Part shown: one piece after another, positions 1 to 9,696 of the stretch
How positions within the stretch are numbered: the stretch's first letter is position 1
Layout: every line of letters begins with the position of its first letter
DNA from: a virus
Virus record (IMG/VR): IMGVR_UViG_3300048079_000098
Span: 1 to 20,148 of that record
Strand: one strand, 5' to 3'
DNA: 20,148 bases
The notes under the pieces: generated by a model
What the model was told of the DNA's origin: nothing
The model's database searches: none
The model's input: the letters and a program-made list of their open reading frames with translations, nothing else
Position numbers and translations under genes: made by a program

Positions 1-2
1 AG

Positions 3-3000
3 CCCGGGCCCACACGGGCGGTACCGGGTGGCCCGCCGGCGCTCGCCCAGCCGGCGACCGCGGCCGTCATCAAGGACGTGACGCCCGGCGGGCCGCCGAA
101 GACGCATGACTTCAGTTCGATGCAGGTGGACCTGCCGGCGGGCCCGGCCGGCTGGGCCGAGCGAACCGCGGCCAAAATCGCCGACGAGGACTTGGCCGAC
201 GATGGCCGCGAGACCGAGTTCCACGTAACGGTGAAGTACGGCCTGAAGACCGACGACCCCGAGGCCGTACGACAAGCGCTCCGGGATGAAGGGCCGATCA
301 CGCTGACGGCCGGCAAGACCTCGGTGTTCCCGGCGTCAGAGCAGAACGAAAACAGGGATGTCGTGAAGGTGGACGTGACGTCGCCGGATCTGGAGCGGCT
401 GAACCAGAAACTGGCTGGCGCGATCGAGCACGAGGACACCCAGGCCGAGTACAAGCCGCACATCACGTTGGCCTACGTTCACGCGGGGACGGGCCACATC
501 TACGCGGGCATGGACGACATGGAGGGGATGCCGGTCACGGTGGACACGATCCGGTTCTCGACGGCCAGCGGCAAGCAGTTCGACATCAAGTTGACCGGCA
601 AACCAGAAGGCACCCAGCCCGCCGTTTCAGCGAGGGCTCCGAGCGCTGCGCTGCGCCCCGGTTCCCCTGGGGTTCGCCCGTCCGTTGCGGCGCCGTCCGG
701 CGAGCGCCAACCCGCCAAGCCGCGGCCACCTGTAGAATCCGCACATGTTCAACCGGGATCGCCCGACCGCGCCGACAACTCGCGGGACTACCGTATCAGC
801 GCCGAGGACGCGATCGGCGAGGGCGGACCTCGGAAAAAGCTCGGACAAAACATCGAGGCGATCCGGCTCGCCAAGAACATCGAAGGTGAAGCGCGTCCCG
901 CCACCGAGGAAGAGAAGCACATCCTCGTCAAGTATGTCGGGTGGGGCGGCCTCTCGCAGGTGTTCGGGTACGAGCGCGAATGGCGGGGCGCCCAGGAGGA
1001 TCTGCGCGAGTTGTTGACCACCGACGAGTACGAGGCGGCGCGCGCGTCGACGCCCAACGCCCATTACACCTCGGCACCAGTCATTGAGGGCATGTGGAAG
1101 GCGCTCGAACGGCTGGGCCTGGAAGCCGAGGCCGCAGTGCTCGAGCCAGCGCTGGGCGTCGGGCACTTCCTCGGACTCATGCCTGAATCGCTGCTGCCAG
1201 CGCGGCGTAGCGGCATCGAGTTGGATCCGATTTCGGCGCGGATTGCGAAGTTGCTCTACCCCGACGCGGCAATCCACGTTGCGGGCTTCGAGAAAGTGCG
1301 GATGCCCGACAACTTCTACGACGCGATCGTGTCGAACGTGCCGTTCGGCAACTACCCGGTTCTGGATCCCCGCTTCAAGCGGCAGCCGTTCCTCACGGCC
1401 TCGATCCACAACTACTACTTCGCGAGAGCGCTCGACCTGACGCGACCGGGCGGGGTCGTCGCGTTCATCACGTCGAACTACACCATGGACGCGAAGGATC
1501 CGGCCGTGCGCGAGTACCTCTCCAAGCACGCCCGGTTCCTGGGGGCCATCCGGCTGCCCAACACCGCCTTCAAGGCGACGGCTGGCACCGAGGTAACAAC
1601 CGACATCATCTTCCTTCAGAAGATAGCTGGCGCCGACGCGGAAACCTTCATGGGGATCCTCGAGGGAATCGCCAAGGGTCCGCTGACGCCGGAGAGCTGG
1701 GCCAGCACCGAGAACACGAAGGGCCGGGGCGGCGTCGACGTCGAGATCAACGAGTACTACGTGCGCCACCCCGAGATGATGCTCGGCGAGATGACGCTGG
1801 GCGGCACGATGTATCGCGGCGAGGCCCAAGCGCTCGAAGGCCAGTTCACGCCCGAAGCACTCGACCGCGCCATTGAACGGCTGCCGGCGGGTGTCATCCC
1901 GAGGCATACGATCCAGCCCCATGAAATTGGACAGCAGGGGACCATGCTGGACGTACCTGGCGCCGATTACGTCAAGGAGGGGGCCTTCTTTGTGCGGGAC
2001 GGCCAAGTGGTTGTGCGGGAGGGTACGCAGTACCGCCCCGCTGGCCTGAGCGCCGCTGGGGTTGAGCGCATCAAGGGCATGATCGCGGTGCGGGGCGCCG
2101 TTCGCGACGTTCTGCGAACGCAACTCTACTCGGAAAGCGCCAAGGAAATCGAGGATGCCCGCAAGAAGCTGAACAGCGTTTACGATGGGTTCGTCAAGAC
2201 GTTCCGGTTCCTGAGCGATCGAGCAAACGCCGGCGCCTTCCGCGAGGATCCCGATGCCCCGCTCCTGCTCTCGCTGGAGAACTGGGATAAAGACAACAGG
2301 ACCGCGACCAAGACCGACATCTTCACGAAACGCACGGTGCAGCGGGCCCAGCCGGTCGAGCGCGTCGACAAGGCCAGCGAGGCGGTGGCGATTTCGTTGA
2401 ACGAACTCGGCCGCATCGACTGGACGCGGATGCAGGAGTTGACCGGCAAGACGCCGGATGATTTGCGCGACGAATTAGGTGGCCTCGTTTACCACGACCC
2501 CGAAGGTCGCCGCTGGATGATGGCAGACGAATACTTGTCGGGCAACGTGCGGCACAAGCTGGAAATCGCTGAAGCGGCCGCCACATCGGATACAAACTTT
2601 CAACGAAACGTCGAGGCACTCCGCGGGGTCCAGCCCGAAGATATCCGGGCCGAAGAAATTACCGTTCGGCTCGGTGCCGCCTGGCTGCCGGTCGCCGACG
2701 TCCACCGTTTTGCAGCGGGCCTCGTCGAGGCGCGAAACGACAACGACGTCGAAGTCTACCACATCCCCGAGACGGCCACGTGGCGCCTCATCGTCAAGGG
2801 CTATGCGGGAGCATCGCTGGCGAATAGGGAAACGTGGGGAACACCGCGAGTCGAGGCCGCCGAGTTGATGCAGGACCTCCTGAACCTGAAGAACACCAAG
2901 GTCTACGACATCATCATGGTGAATGGCGACGAGAAGCGGGTTCTCAATGCCGAGCAGACGCTGCTTGCCCAAGACAAACAAGCCGCCATCCAGGAACGCT

Positions 3001-6000
3001 TTGCCGCGTGGCTCTGGGGGGACGCTAAGCGTGCGGAAAGGCTCGCGCGCCAGTACAATTGGCAATTCAACAACTTGCGGCTGCCTACCTTTGATGGCTC
3101 TCACCTGACGTTTCCCGGCATGTCGAGGTTGCCGCTCGAGGGCGGGGAGTTGCGCCCACACCAGCAAAACGGTGTCTGGCGGATCATCCGCTCGGGCAAC
3201 ACGCTGCTCGCCCACGTAGTGGGCTCAGGCAAGACGTTCACGATGATCGCGGCCGCCATGGAGATGAAGCGGCTCGGCCTTATCAGGAAGCCTATGTTCG
3301 TGGTGCCGAACCACCTTCTGCCGCAGTGGGAAGCCGCGATCCTTCAACTCTACCCGTCGGCCAACATCTTCGTGGCGGGCAAAGAGTGGTGGGGCAAGGG
3401 GAAACGCCAGCAGGCTATGTCGAGAATTGCGACAGGGGACTGGGACGTCGTGCTTGTCACCCACGCAAGTTTTGGCAGGCTCCCGATGTCCAAGGCGAGC
3501 CGCATGGAGTTTTTCGCGGAGCAGATCCAGGAACTCGAAGCCGCGCGCGAGGACGTCGTGCGGCAGGGCGCCAACAAGAGGAACCCGACCGTTAAGGAGT
3601 TGGAGAAGGCGAAGAAGCGGCTCCAGGTGAAACTTGAGAAACTTGCCAACGAAGCCTCCGACGACAACACCGTAACGTTCGAGGAACTGGGCGTCGACCA
3701 GTTGTTTGTCGACGAGGCCGATCTGTTCAAGAACCTGTTTTTCATCACGAAGATGGACCGCATCGCCGGGCTGACGAACCGCGAGAGCCAACGTGCCTTC
3801 GATATGTTTCTCAAGACGCAGTACGTCACCAAGAGGAACAATGGCCGCGGCCTCGTGCTGGCGACCGGCACGCCCGTCAGCAACACGATGGCGGAACTCT
3901 TTACGATGCAGCGGTACCTTCAGATGCCGTACCTCGAGCAGGTCGGGCTACGCCAGTTCGATGCGTGGGCCAGCCAGTTTGGAGAACCCGTCACGGGCCT
4001 CGAGTTGGCGCCCGAGGGGACGGGCTACCGCATGAACACGCGGTTCGCACGGTTCGTCAACCTCCCCGAGTTGCTGACCGGCTTCCGTATGGTGGCGGAC
4101 ATCCAGACGGCCGAAATGTTGACACTCCCCGTCCCCAATGTGAAGGGGGGCAGGACTCAGGACGTGACGGCTCCATCCACAGATCAAATCAAGGAAATCA
4201 TGGCGGGGCTGAAGGACCGCGCCGAGGCGATTCGCGCGGGGCGCGTTCCCGACAAGCGCGTCGACAACATGCTGAAGATCATGAGCGAAGGCAAGAAGGC
4301 CGCGCTCGATGTGCGGATTCTGAAGCCCGGGGAACCCGACCACCCTGATAGCAAGCTGAACCGCGCGGTGGACAAAATCTTCGGTATTTGGCAGAGAACC
4401 GCCGAGCAGAAATCGGCCCAACTGGTGTTTGCCGACCTGTCGGTCCCGAAGGGTGTGCGCCGCGCCAATAAGTGGGTGCGTGGCGCCCGAATACAGTTCG
4501 AGGATGAAGACGGCCAGGTTCTAACGGGCCTAATCACCGCGCAAGCCGGCAACTCCCTGACGATCACGACCGGGCTGGGCGATGTCGTGACGATTCGAGC
4601 CGACGAGGAAACACTTGTGTCGCTCGAGCTCGACGAGTCCGAGGCTGGCAAGTTCACGGCCTACGCCGACATGAAGGCGAAGCTGATCGGCCGAGGTATC
4701 CCCGAGGATCAGATCGCGTTCATTCATCAGGCCAAGACTGACGCCGAGCGGAAGCGCTTGTTCGCAGCGGTCAACGCCGGCAAGATCAGGATCCTGATGG
4801 GCACTACCGAGAAGATGGGGGCCGGCATGAACGTGCAGGAGCGGCTCGTCGCGCTCCACCACCTGGATCCGCCGTGGCGCCCACGGGATATCGAGCAGCG
4901 CGACGGCCGTATCGTCCGGCAGGGCAACCGGAACAAAGAGGTGGAGCTGTTCGCGTACTTGGCAGAAGGCTCGATGGACGCCTATTGCTGGCAGATCCTC
5001 GCCAACAAGGCGCAGTTCATCGGCCAAGTGATGAGTGGGCGGCTGGACGCCCGTGAGATGGAGGATGTGGGAATCTTTACGGTCACCGCCACGGAGTTCG
5101 CCGCAATCTCCAGCGGCAACCCTCTCATCAAAGAAAAAGTCGAGGTCGACGCGCAAGCCAGGAAGCTGCTGGTGCTACAGACGGCCCACACGCAGCAACA
5201 GGCGCGAATCACCCGGGAGATGGCTGAACTCCCAGGCACCATCGAGCTCTTCAAGGAGCAATTGGCTGGCTACGAAGAGGACCTGGAAGCCACGCGGGAC
5301 GCCCCCGATGAGCTCGTATTGGGGAAGCGGACGTTCCGAGATGAGGCGATCCGCGCCGAGGGCGCCAAGGCGCTGGCCGAGACGTTGGCGAGCTGGAAGG
5401 GCACCCCGGGGAAACGTGCGATCGGCAGTTACCGGGGCTTCAAGTTGCTTGCGCGCACCCATGCAGTGGCGGGGGAGCGTGCCTGGGAGGTGGTCTCGAA
5501 AGTTGACCCGGAACTCCAGCGCAACCGGACCTACTCCGCGAATGCGAACCAGGAGAACCCCGCCGCCACCATCACCAGCATGAGCTACGTCTTTCGCGAG
5601 GGGATTCAGCGGCAAATCGCCTCATGGCAAAGCCAGCTAACCGAGCGGGAGAAGCAACGCGCCGACATAAAGGAGCAGGTGGGCAAGCCGTTTCCCCAGG
5701 CTGAGAAACTCCAGACGCTATTGAAGCGCCAACAGGAACTCAACAGCCTCCTGGACATCAACAAGCCCGTCGGCCAAACCGGCGACGACGAGCCCGACGG
5801 CCCGCCCGACGGTTCCGCCGCCGCGCCCACCGCTGTCGAGCAGGCTATCGACACCGGCGCCAGCATTCTGCGGCAAGTCATTGAGGACGAGGCTGGCGCC
5901 CTGAACCTCGACGAATTGGGCCGCAATCTTCGCAAGTGGAAGGAGATCGGCGGCATCGCCGGGCAAGCAGCTAAGCGCGCCCGTTTCGGCTCGACCGGAT

Positions 6001-8675
6001 TCTACCACTGGGCGAACAATACGTGGCACACGCCGCGGTATGTCGGTGAGCTGCACCCGGCGTTTATGCCGTTTGTCGATCGAGCGGCGGCCGCCTACGA
6101 AGAGGGCGATCAGACTGCCCATGAGCTCGTCGAGATGATGGGTGACTACTTCAGTCTTCCCGACGAAGCCCGGCACGTTCTGGATAATCGCCTCATCGAC
6201 TCTCGTTTTGCCCATCGTGAGACGATTGACGAGCGGAACCTCAGCGCGGACCAAGTGCGCGGGTTCCGTGCGGCCCGTCAGACCATGCACCGGGCGCTCG
6301 ATCTGCTGGCCGATCTTACCGTTGATCTTGCGTCTGACGGAAAACTCACGGACGCAGCAACGCTCGACAGCCAGGACGCCGTGCAGCGGGCCCTTGAGGA
6401 CGAAGGTGTCCCGGAAGAACGGGCGGCAGGCTTGGCGCAGAAAACCTGGGAAGCCCTCAAGGTGATCCGCGACGCCAAAGCCAAGGGATATGTGCCGTTC
6501 AGCCGGTTCGGCGACTACACGTATGGGCTATATCCCACCAAGGCCGGGCTGGCCCAGAACCCGAATCTGTTGCCTATTCATGAGGCGCGCGAGAACGTCG
6601 TTGAAGCGGCGGCGCGGTACTGGAAGATCACGCACACGCCGCGGTACAGGCGGTTGATCGACAGCGGCCAATACGAGGCGCGTGCTCCGAAGTTCCGCCA
6701 GACGAAGGCTCGCAAAGAAATACTGAAGGACCTGATCGGGTTCGAGTTGCAGTTGTTCGCCAAGATCGCGGAGGCGAACCCAGAAGTGCTGAAGTTCTAC
6801 GGTCTTGAGCCGGGCGAGATCGAGAAGACCGCCGAGGCTGTGCAGAAAATGCAGCAACGTCTCGGCTTCCGCGCCCACTTTGTCGAGTCACGGCTGGTCC
6901 CCGGCTTCGAGCGGGATCTGGCGCGACCGTTCGCTGACTACATCCTTGGTATAAGCCGGCACATCACCCGGGCACGGATGTTCCGAGACTTCTCTCGCTA
7001 CATGCAGCGCCTGCCCAAGAACTCGCAGCTCCACAAGTACGCCAAGGATTATGTCGCCTACCTCCAGTCACCCGAGGAAGAGTGGGGCTGGGTGCGCGGG
7101 CTGATGTTCCACTGGGCACTCGGGATCGTGAACCCGATGGCCGCGGCCGTCAACCTCAGCCAGGTCACGATGATGACGGGCCCGTGGATGCTCCAGTATG
7201 CGGCCCCACAAGCGGTTGGCACCGAGATACTCAAAGCCTACCGCGATGTCGGCCGAGCCATGCGCGTGGGTGAACTCCGGCTCGACTACTCCAAACTGCC
7301 AGAAGATGTGCGCGACGATGCTCGGCAGGCCCTCGAAGAAGGACTGTTGCGCGCCCAAGCGACTGAGGAACTCTACGGCCTCGCTCGCCGGCCAGGGCCG
7401 GTTAAAGGGATCAGCGAGCGGGCCAAGCGCGTCTCCACGTTTCTCTTCAGCGGTTCCGAGCACATCAACCGGCTCGTGAGCTTTGTTGCAATTCACCGCC
7501 TCTGGACGGCTCGGAATCTTGCGCGCGCCGAGATCGTGACGGCCCGGAAGGCGTTTGAACGTCGTCCCAGGAAGTTCGGGCTGCCCATCGCCTACTTCCC
7601 GTCGGCGCTCGACTTCGCCGAGTACGGCGTGCGGATCACCCAGCTCGAATACGGCCGCTACAACCGCCCGAAGCTGTTCCGCGGCAACTTCCGTGCCCTA
7701 CTGGGCGTGTTCAAGATGTTCAGCATCGGCGACATGGAACTAGCGATGCGCCTGTACCGGGCTGCGGGTGCTGGCGGCGCCGGCGGGAGGGGCGGGGCGG
7801 CGCCACCCAGCCCGCCAGACCACCGCGCCCTCATGGCGCTGATGAGCTACATCGCGATCGGGGTAGCGGCCCACGGCATCATGGGTCTGCATTTTGCCGA
7901 AATGGCCGCCAAGGTCGGGGATCTGGCCTTCCGGGCCTTTACGGGCGGGCGCGACATCGACATGGAAGCAGTGCTCCACGAGAACCTCGCCAAGATGACG
8001 AGCGCGCAGATCGCTGACATGCTGCTCCACGGGGTGAGCTGGCTTACGCCTTACGATTTCTCGCGATCGCTCGGCCGGGGTGATCCGCTCGGCTTGGCGA
8101 GAGCTATCGAGGCAGGTTCCTGGACGGCCGCCCTGCCCGTCACCGCAACGGCCGGGCGAATCGTTGCGGGCGCCGGCGAAGCGCTGGCCGGCGAGGGTGG
8201 CCGCGCCGCCGAAGCGCTGACGCCCAGGACGCTCAGCGGCGCCGCTCGGGCGGCTAGGCTCGCCAAGGAAGGGCTACGAACCCGATCCGGCGGCCAGATC
8301 GTTCCGAAGGAGCAGTTCGGCCCTCCTGAGCTGATTGGCGCCGCCGCCAGCGTGCCGCTCACGCGGGTCAGCCGGGCATACGAAGAGGAGCGGCGCGTCG
8401 CCGTTCTTCGCACCGGGGTCCAGGAACCCAAGGCCCGGCTGGTGCATCGCGTGGCCGCCGCGATCGACGCCAACGATCAGTCTCAGATCAAGAAGCTGAT
8501 GGGTGATGTGGTCGAACACAACCAGCGGGACCCCGGCAACCCGATCACCAGCCAGATCATCAAGGATGCGGTCAAGCTACGAGTGATCCCGCCGGATATC
8601 CGGCGCATTCTGTCTCTGCCCGCTGGCCAGCGCGGTACGTATATTCAGGGTGGCCCGCCCCCGCTTCGGCCTTGA
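3..8675 (+). CDS. Giant polyvalent phage protein (2H phosphoesterase-like, N6 methylase, SNF2 helicase, PLxRFG C-terminal part), 5' partial
   Basis: The frame has no stop back to the left edge, and the residues before the GTG at 78 are Ala/Pro-rich linker, so the gene begins outside the window. Residues are numbered from that GTG. Residues 10-140 resemble a 2H phosphoesterase/RNA ligase fold with two HxT motifs (HVT 49-51, HIT 128-130). A Pro-rich linker follows (about 180-240). An adenine-methylase-like domain has a motif-I-like LEPALGVGHF near 354 and SNVPFG (419-424) in place of the usual NPPF. A SNF2-type helicase follows: Walker A VGSGKT 1048-1053, DEAD 1212-1215, motif VI EQRDGRIVRQG 1606-1616. 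Coiled-coil and Pro-rich segments reach about 1940. The helical C-terminal part carries YVPFSRFG (2138-2145), a PLxRFG-type motif, and hydrophobic stretches near 2341-2362 and 2585-2608. Methylase plus SNF2 helicase is known from DarB-like antirestriction proteins injected with phage DNA. Protection of incoming DNA is inferred. Confidence 0.85.
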   Translation, partial: PGPTRAVPGGPPALAQPATAAVIKDVTPGGPPKTHDFSSMQVDLPAGPAGWAERTAAKIADEDLADDGRETEFHVTVKYGLKTDDPEAVRQALRDEGPITLTAGKTSVFPASEQNENRDVVKVDVTSPDLERLNQKLAGAIEHEDTQAEYKPHITLAYVHAGTGHIYAGMDDMEGMPVTVDTIRFSTASGKQFDIKLTGKPEGTQPAVSARAPSAALRPGSPGVRPSVAAPSGERQPAKPRPPVESAHVQPGSPDRADNSRDYRISAEDAIGEGGPRKKLGQNIEAIRLAKNIEGEARPATEEEKHILVKYVGWGGLSQVFGYEREWRGAQEDLRELLTTDEYEAARASTPNAHYTSAPVIEGMWKALERLGLEAEAAVLEPALGVGHFLGLMPESLLPARRSGIELDPISARIAKLLYPDAAIHVAGFEKVRMPDNFYDAIVSNVPFGNYPVLDPRFKRQPFLTASIHNYYFARALDLTRPGGVVAFITSNYTMDAKDPAVREYLSKHARFLGAIRLPNTAFKATAGTEVTTDIIFLQKIAGADAETFMGILEGIAKGPLTPESWASTENTKGRGGVDVEINEYYVRHPEMMLGEMTLGGTMYRGEAQALEGQFTPEALDRAIERLPAGVIPRHTIQPHEIGQQGTMLDVPGADYVKEGAFFVRDGQVVVREGTQYRPAGLSAAGVERIKGMIAVRGAVRDVLRTQLYSESAKEIEDARKKLNSVYDGFVKTFRFLSDRANAGAFREDPDAPLLLSLENWDKDNRTATKTDIFTKRTVQRAQPVERVDKASEAVAISLNELGRIDWTRMQELTGKTPDDLRDELGGLVYHDPEGRRWMMADEYLSGNVRHKLEIAEAAATSDTNFQRNVEALRGVQPEDIRAEEITVRLGAAWLPVADVHRFAAGLVEARNDNDVEVYHIPETATWRLIVKGYAGASLANRETWGTPRVEAAELMQDLLNLKNTKVYDIIMVNGDEKRVLNAEQTLLAQDKQAAIQERFAAWLWGDAKRAERLARQYNWQFNNLRLPTFDGSHLTFPGMSRLPLEGGELRPHQQNGVWRIIRSGNTLLAHVVGSGKTFTMIAAAMEMKRLGLIRKPMFVVPNHLLPQWEAAILQLYPSANIFVAGKEWWGKGKRQQAMSRIATGDWDVVLVTHASFGRLPMSKASRMEFFAEQIQELEAAREDVVRQGANKRNPTVKELEKAKKRLQVKLEKLANEASDDNTVTFEELGVDQLFVDEADLFKNLFFITKMDRIAGLTNRESQRAFDMFLKTQYVTKRNNGRGLVLATGTPVSNTMAELFTMQRYLQMPYLEQVGLRQFDAWASQFGEPVTGLELAPEGTGYRMNTRFARFVNLPELLTGFRMVADIQTAEMLTLPVPNVKGGRTQDVTAPSTDQIKEIMAGLKDRAEAIRAGRVPDKRVDNMLKIMSEGKKAALDVRILKPGEPDHPDSKLNRAVDKIFGIWQRTAEQKSAQLVFADLSVPKGVRRANKWVRGARIQFEDEDGQVLTGLITAQAGNSLTITTGLGDVVTIRADEETLVSLELDESEAGKFTAYADMKAKLIGRGIPEDQIAFIHQAKTDAERKRLFAAVNAGKIRILMGTTEKMGAGMNVQERLVALHHLDPPWRPRDIEQRDGRIVRQGNRNKEVELFAYLAEGSMDAYCWQILANKAQFIGQVMSGRLDAREMEDVGIFTVTATEFAAISSGNPLIKEKVEVDAQARKLLVLQTAHTQQQARITREMAELPGTIELFKEQLAGYEEDLEATRDAPDELVLGKRTFRDEAIRAEGAKALAETLASWKGTPGKRAIGSYRGFKLLARTHAVAGERAWEVVSKVDPELQRNRTYSANANQENPAATITSMSYVFREGIQRQIASWQSQLTEREKQRADIKEQVGKPFPQAEKLQTLLKRQQELNSLLDINKPVGQTGDDEPDGPPDGSAAAPTAVEQAIDTGASILRQVIEDEAGALNLDELGRNLRKWKEIGGIAGQAAKRARFGSTGFYHWANNTWHTPRYVGELHPAFMPFVDRAAAAYEEGDQTAHELVEMMGDYFSLPDEARHVLDNRLIDSRFAHRETIDERNLSADQVRGFRAARQTMHRALDLLADLTVDLASDGKLTDAATLDSQDAVQRALEDEGVPEERAAGLAQKTWEALKVIRDAKAKGYVPFSRFGDYTYGLYPTKAGLAQNPNLLPIHEARENVVEAAARYWKITHTPRYRRLIDSGQYEARAPKFRQTKARKEILKDLIGFELQLFAKIAEANPEVLKFYGLEPGEIEKTAEAVQKMQQRLGFRAHFVESRLVPGFERDLARPFADYILGISRHITRARMFRDFSRYMQRLPKNSQLHKYAKDYVAYLQSPEEEWGWVRGLMFHWALGIVNPMAAAVNLSQVTMMTGPWMLQYAAPQAVGTEILKAYRDVGRAMRVGELRLDYSKLPEDVRDDARQALEEGLLRAQATEELYGLARRPGPVKGISERAKRVSTFLFSGSEHINRLVSFVAIHRLWTARNLARAEIVTARKAFERRPRKFGLPIAYFPSALDFAEYGVRITQLEYGRYNRPKLFRGNFRALLGVFKMFSIGDMELAMRLYRAAGAGGAGGRGGAAPPSPPDHRALMALMSYIAIGVAAHGIMGLHFAEMAAKVGDLAFRAFTGGRDIDMEAVLHENLAKMTSAQIADMLLHGVSWLTPYDFSRSLGRGDPLGLARAIEAGSWTAALPVTATAGRIVAGAGEALAGEGGRAAEALTPRTLSGAARAARLAKEGLRTRSGGQIVPKEQFGPPELIGAAASVPLTRVSRAYEEERRVAVLRTGVQEPKARLVHRVAAAIDANDQSQIKKLMGDVVEHNQRDPGNPITSQIIKDAVKLRVIPPDIRRILSLPAGQRGTYIQGGPPPLRP

Positions 8676-8718
8676 CAGCAAACTGGGCATGTAGCACACT
8701 CTTCCAAAGAGGCGGTGA

Positions 8719-8925
8719 ATGCGCATAGCCTGGCAACAGGACATCACCCCACGCGACGAGGATGGGGGTGCCATCCCTAGCTGTGACGTGGCCTACCAGA
8801 AACACGTAGGGACCTTGATCGGAGTCAGCCGAGGCCCGCTGGGAAGATGGTATGCCGCAGTACTGAGGGATGGCGCCACACGGACCACTGAAATCCCCCT
8901 CGACGATATCCAGTTCATGCCGTAG
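8719..8925 (+). CDS. Small hypothetical protein downstream of the giant gene
   Basis: A 68-residue ORF begins 43 bp after the stop of the giant gene. It has a Shine-Dalgarno-like AAAGAGG (8706-8712) six bases before the ATG. It has no membrane segment or signal peptide. The middle (KHVGTLIGVSRGPLGRWYAAVL) looks like alternating beta strands, possibly a small SH3-like barrel, but I recognise no family. Its last 11 bp overlap the 3' end of the HNH gene on the other strand, so this is the convergent junction of the two transcription units. Confidence 0.6.
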   Translation: MRIAWQQDITPRDEDGGAIPSCDVAYQKHVGTLIGVSRGPLGRWYAAVLRDGATRTTEIPLDDIQFMP

Positions 8926-9382
8926 CGCGGCGAGCCGCAGGCGTCCATGCGAGCCGGCCGGTCTTGCGCCCATGGCATCGCACGCACAGGAGTTGCAGGT
9001 TGCTCAGCCGATCGTTCCGGCCGTGCGCGCGAGCGCGGATGTGGTCCTGCTGCAACGGACCCGCCGAGGTACAGAATTTGCACCGACCCTTTTGCTGCTC
9101 CAGCAGGATCTCGCGACACAGCGCCAGATGGGCGCTCAAGAAGCGGTCCTTGAGTCCTCGCAACTCTCGGCTGAGGGCGGTTACCCGTCGGCCGTAGGGC
9201 GCGGCCGTAGCGGTCCACTGGGCTGGTCCATGCTCGTAGTGCTGGTATGCGACTTCAACTGCCAGCCCCGTAATTGCTTCGAGTTCGCGGGTGATTTTAT
9301 GGCGCTCCTGCGGGTCATCGCTCGGTAAAGGTGCATCCGGTTCCCACGCGGGTCGCACCTCTTTGTTCGGCCCCCACCTCAC
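8915..9382 (-). CDS. HNH endonuclease
   Basis: This 155-residue protein has a C-terminal HNH nuclease fold. A zinc-binding pair C101/C104 lies in CKFC and a second pair C133/C136 in CVRCHGRK. Between them is the beta-beta-alpha metal motif with D113-H114 (QQDHIRARAHG), N128 (LSNLQLL) and H137. The N-terminal 90 residues are helical and unrecognised. The start is GTG at 9382, overlapping the previous stop as GTGA. The gene comes directly after terminase and a membrane protein. HNH proteins beside terminase are common in tailed phages and are required for packaging cleavage in some (for example HK97), so a packaging role is plausible. A homing-type HNH is the alternative. Confidence 0.88.
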   Translation of the reverse strand: MRWGPNKEVRPAWEPDAPLPSDDPQERHKITRELEAITGLAVEVAYQHYEHGPAQWTATAAPYGRRVTALSRELRGLKDRFLSAHLALCREILLEQQKGRCKFCTSAGPLQQDHIRARAHGRNDRLSNLQLLCVRCHGRKTGRLAWTPAARRATA

Positions 9383-9696
9383 GGGTGCGCCTTCGCGCCG
9401 GATCCCTTGAGGTCCTCGGTGTCCTCGACAAACATCTCACCCAACTCTTCGCGGGTGCGCAATGACTCCTCGAACTGCTCGGCGTAGCGTTTGGCCCCCG
9501 CGATACTGATCGGCTCCCCGCGAAGCTGCTTCGCAAGAGCGTCGATGGCATTGTCGGCGCGAGTGCGTTCATCGGCGGCTTGCTGGCGCGCAATCCCCAC
9601 TTCCCGCCAAACGATCCACAGCGCGCCGGCTGTACCTAATAAGACACCGAGCACTCCGGCGGCAACAGCTATCGCCCAAACGGCGGTCGTCACCAT
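9379..9696 (-). CDS. Small protein with one N-terminal transmembrane helix
   Basis: The 105-residue protein begins at the ATG inside an ATGGTGA overlap with the terminase stop, preceded by a G-rich stretch. An earlier in-frame ATG at 9747 would lie deep within terminase and is less likely. Residues about 4-30 form a strongly hydrophobic helix (AIAVAAGVLGVLLGTAGALWIVW). A charged, Gln/Glu/Arg-rich helical tail follows, likely coiled coil. The layout (one TM helix, cytoplasmic or periplasmic coiled coil) resembles phage spanin- or holin-like proteins, but no family motif is visible and lysis function is only a guess. The neighbouring genes are terminase upstream and HNH downstream, both overlapping it. 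Confidence 0.7.
   Translation of the reverse strand: MVTTAVWAIAVAAGVLGVLLGTAGALWIVWREVGIARQQAADERTRADNAIDALAKQLRGEPISIAGAKRYAEQFEESLRTREELGEMFVEDTEDLKGSGAKAHP

Noticed and set aside
627-2123. 498-residue minus-strand ORF opposite the giant gene
   Set aside because: It is antisense to the well-supported methylase region, is a product of high GC content and has no recognisable domain.
8927-8938. Terminator hairpin GCGGC-GA-GCCGC after the small plus-strand gene
   Set aside because: The stem is short, the loop has only two bases and no T-run follows. It is within the 3' end of the HNH gene.
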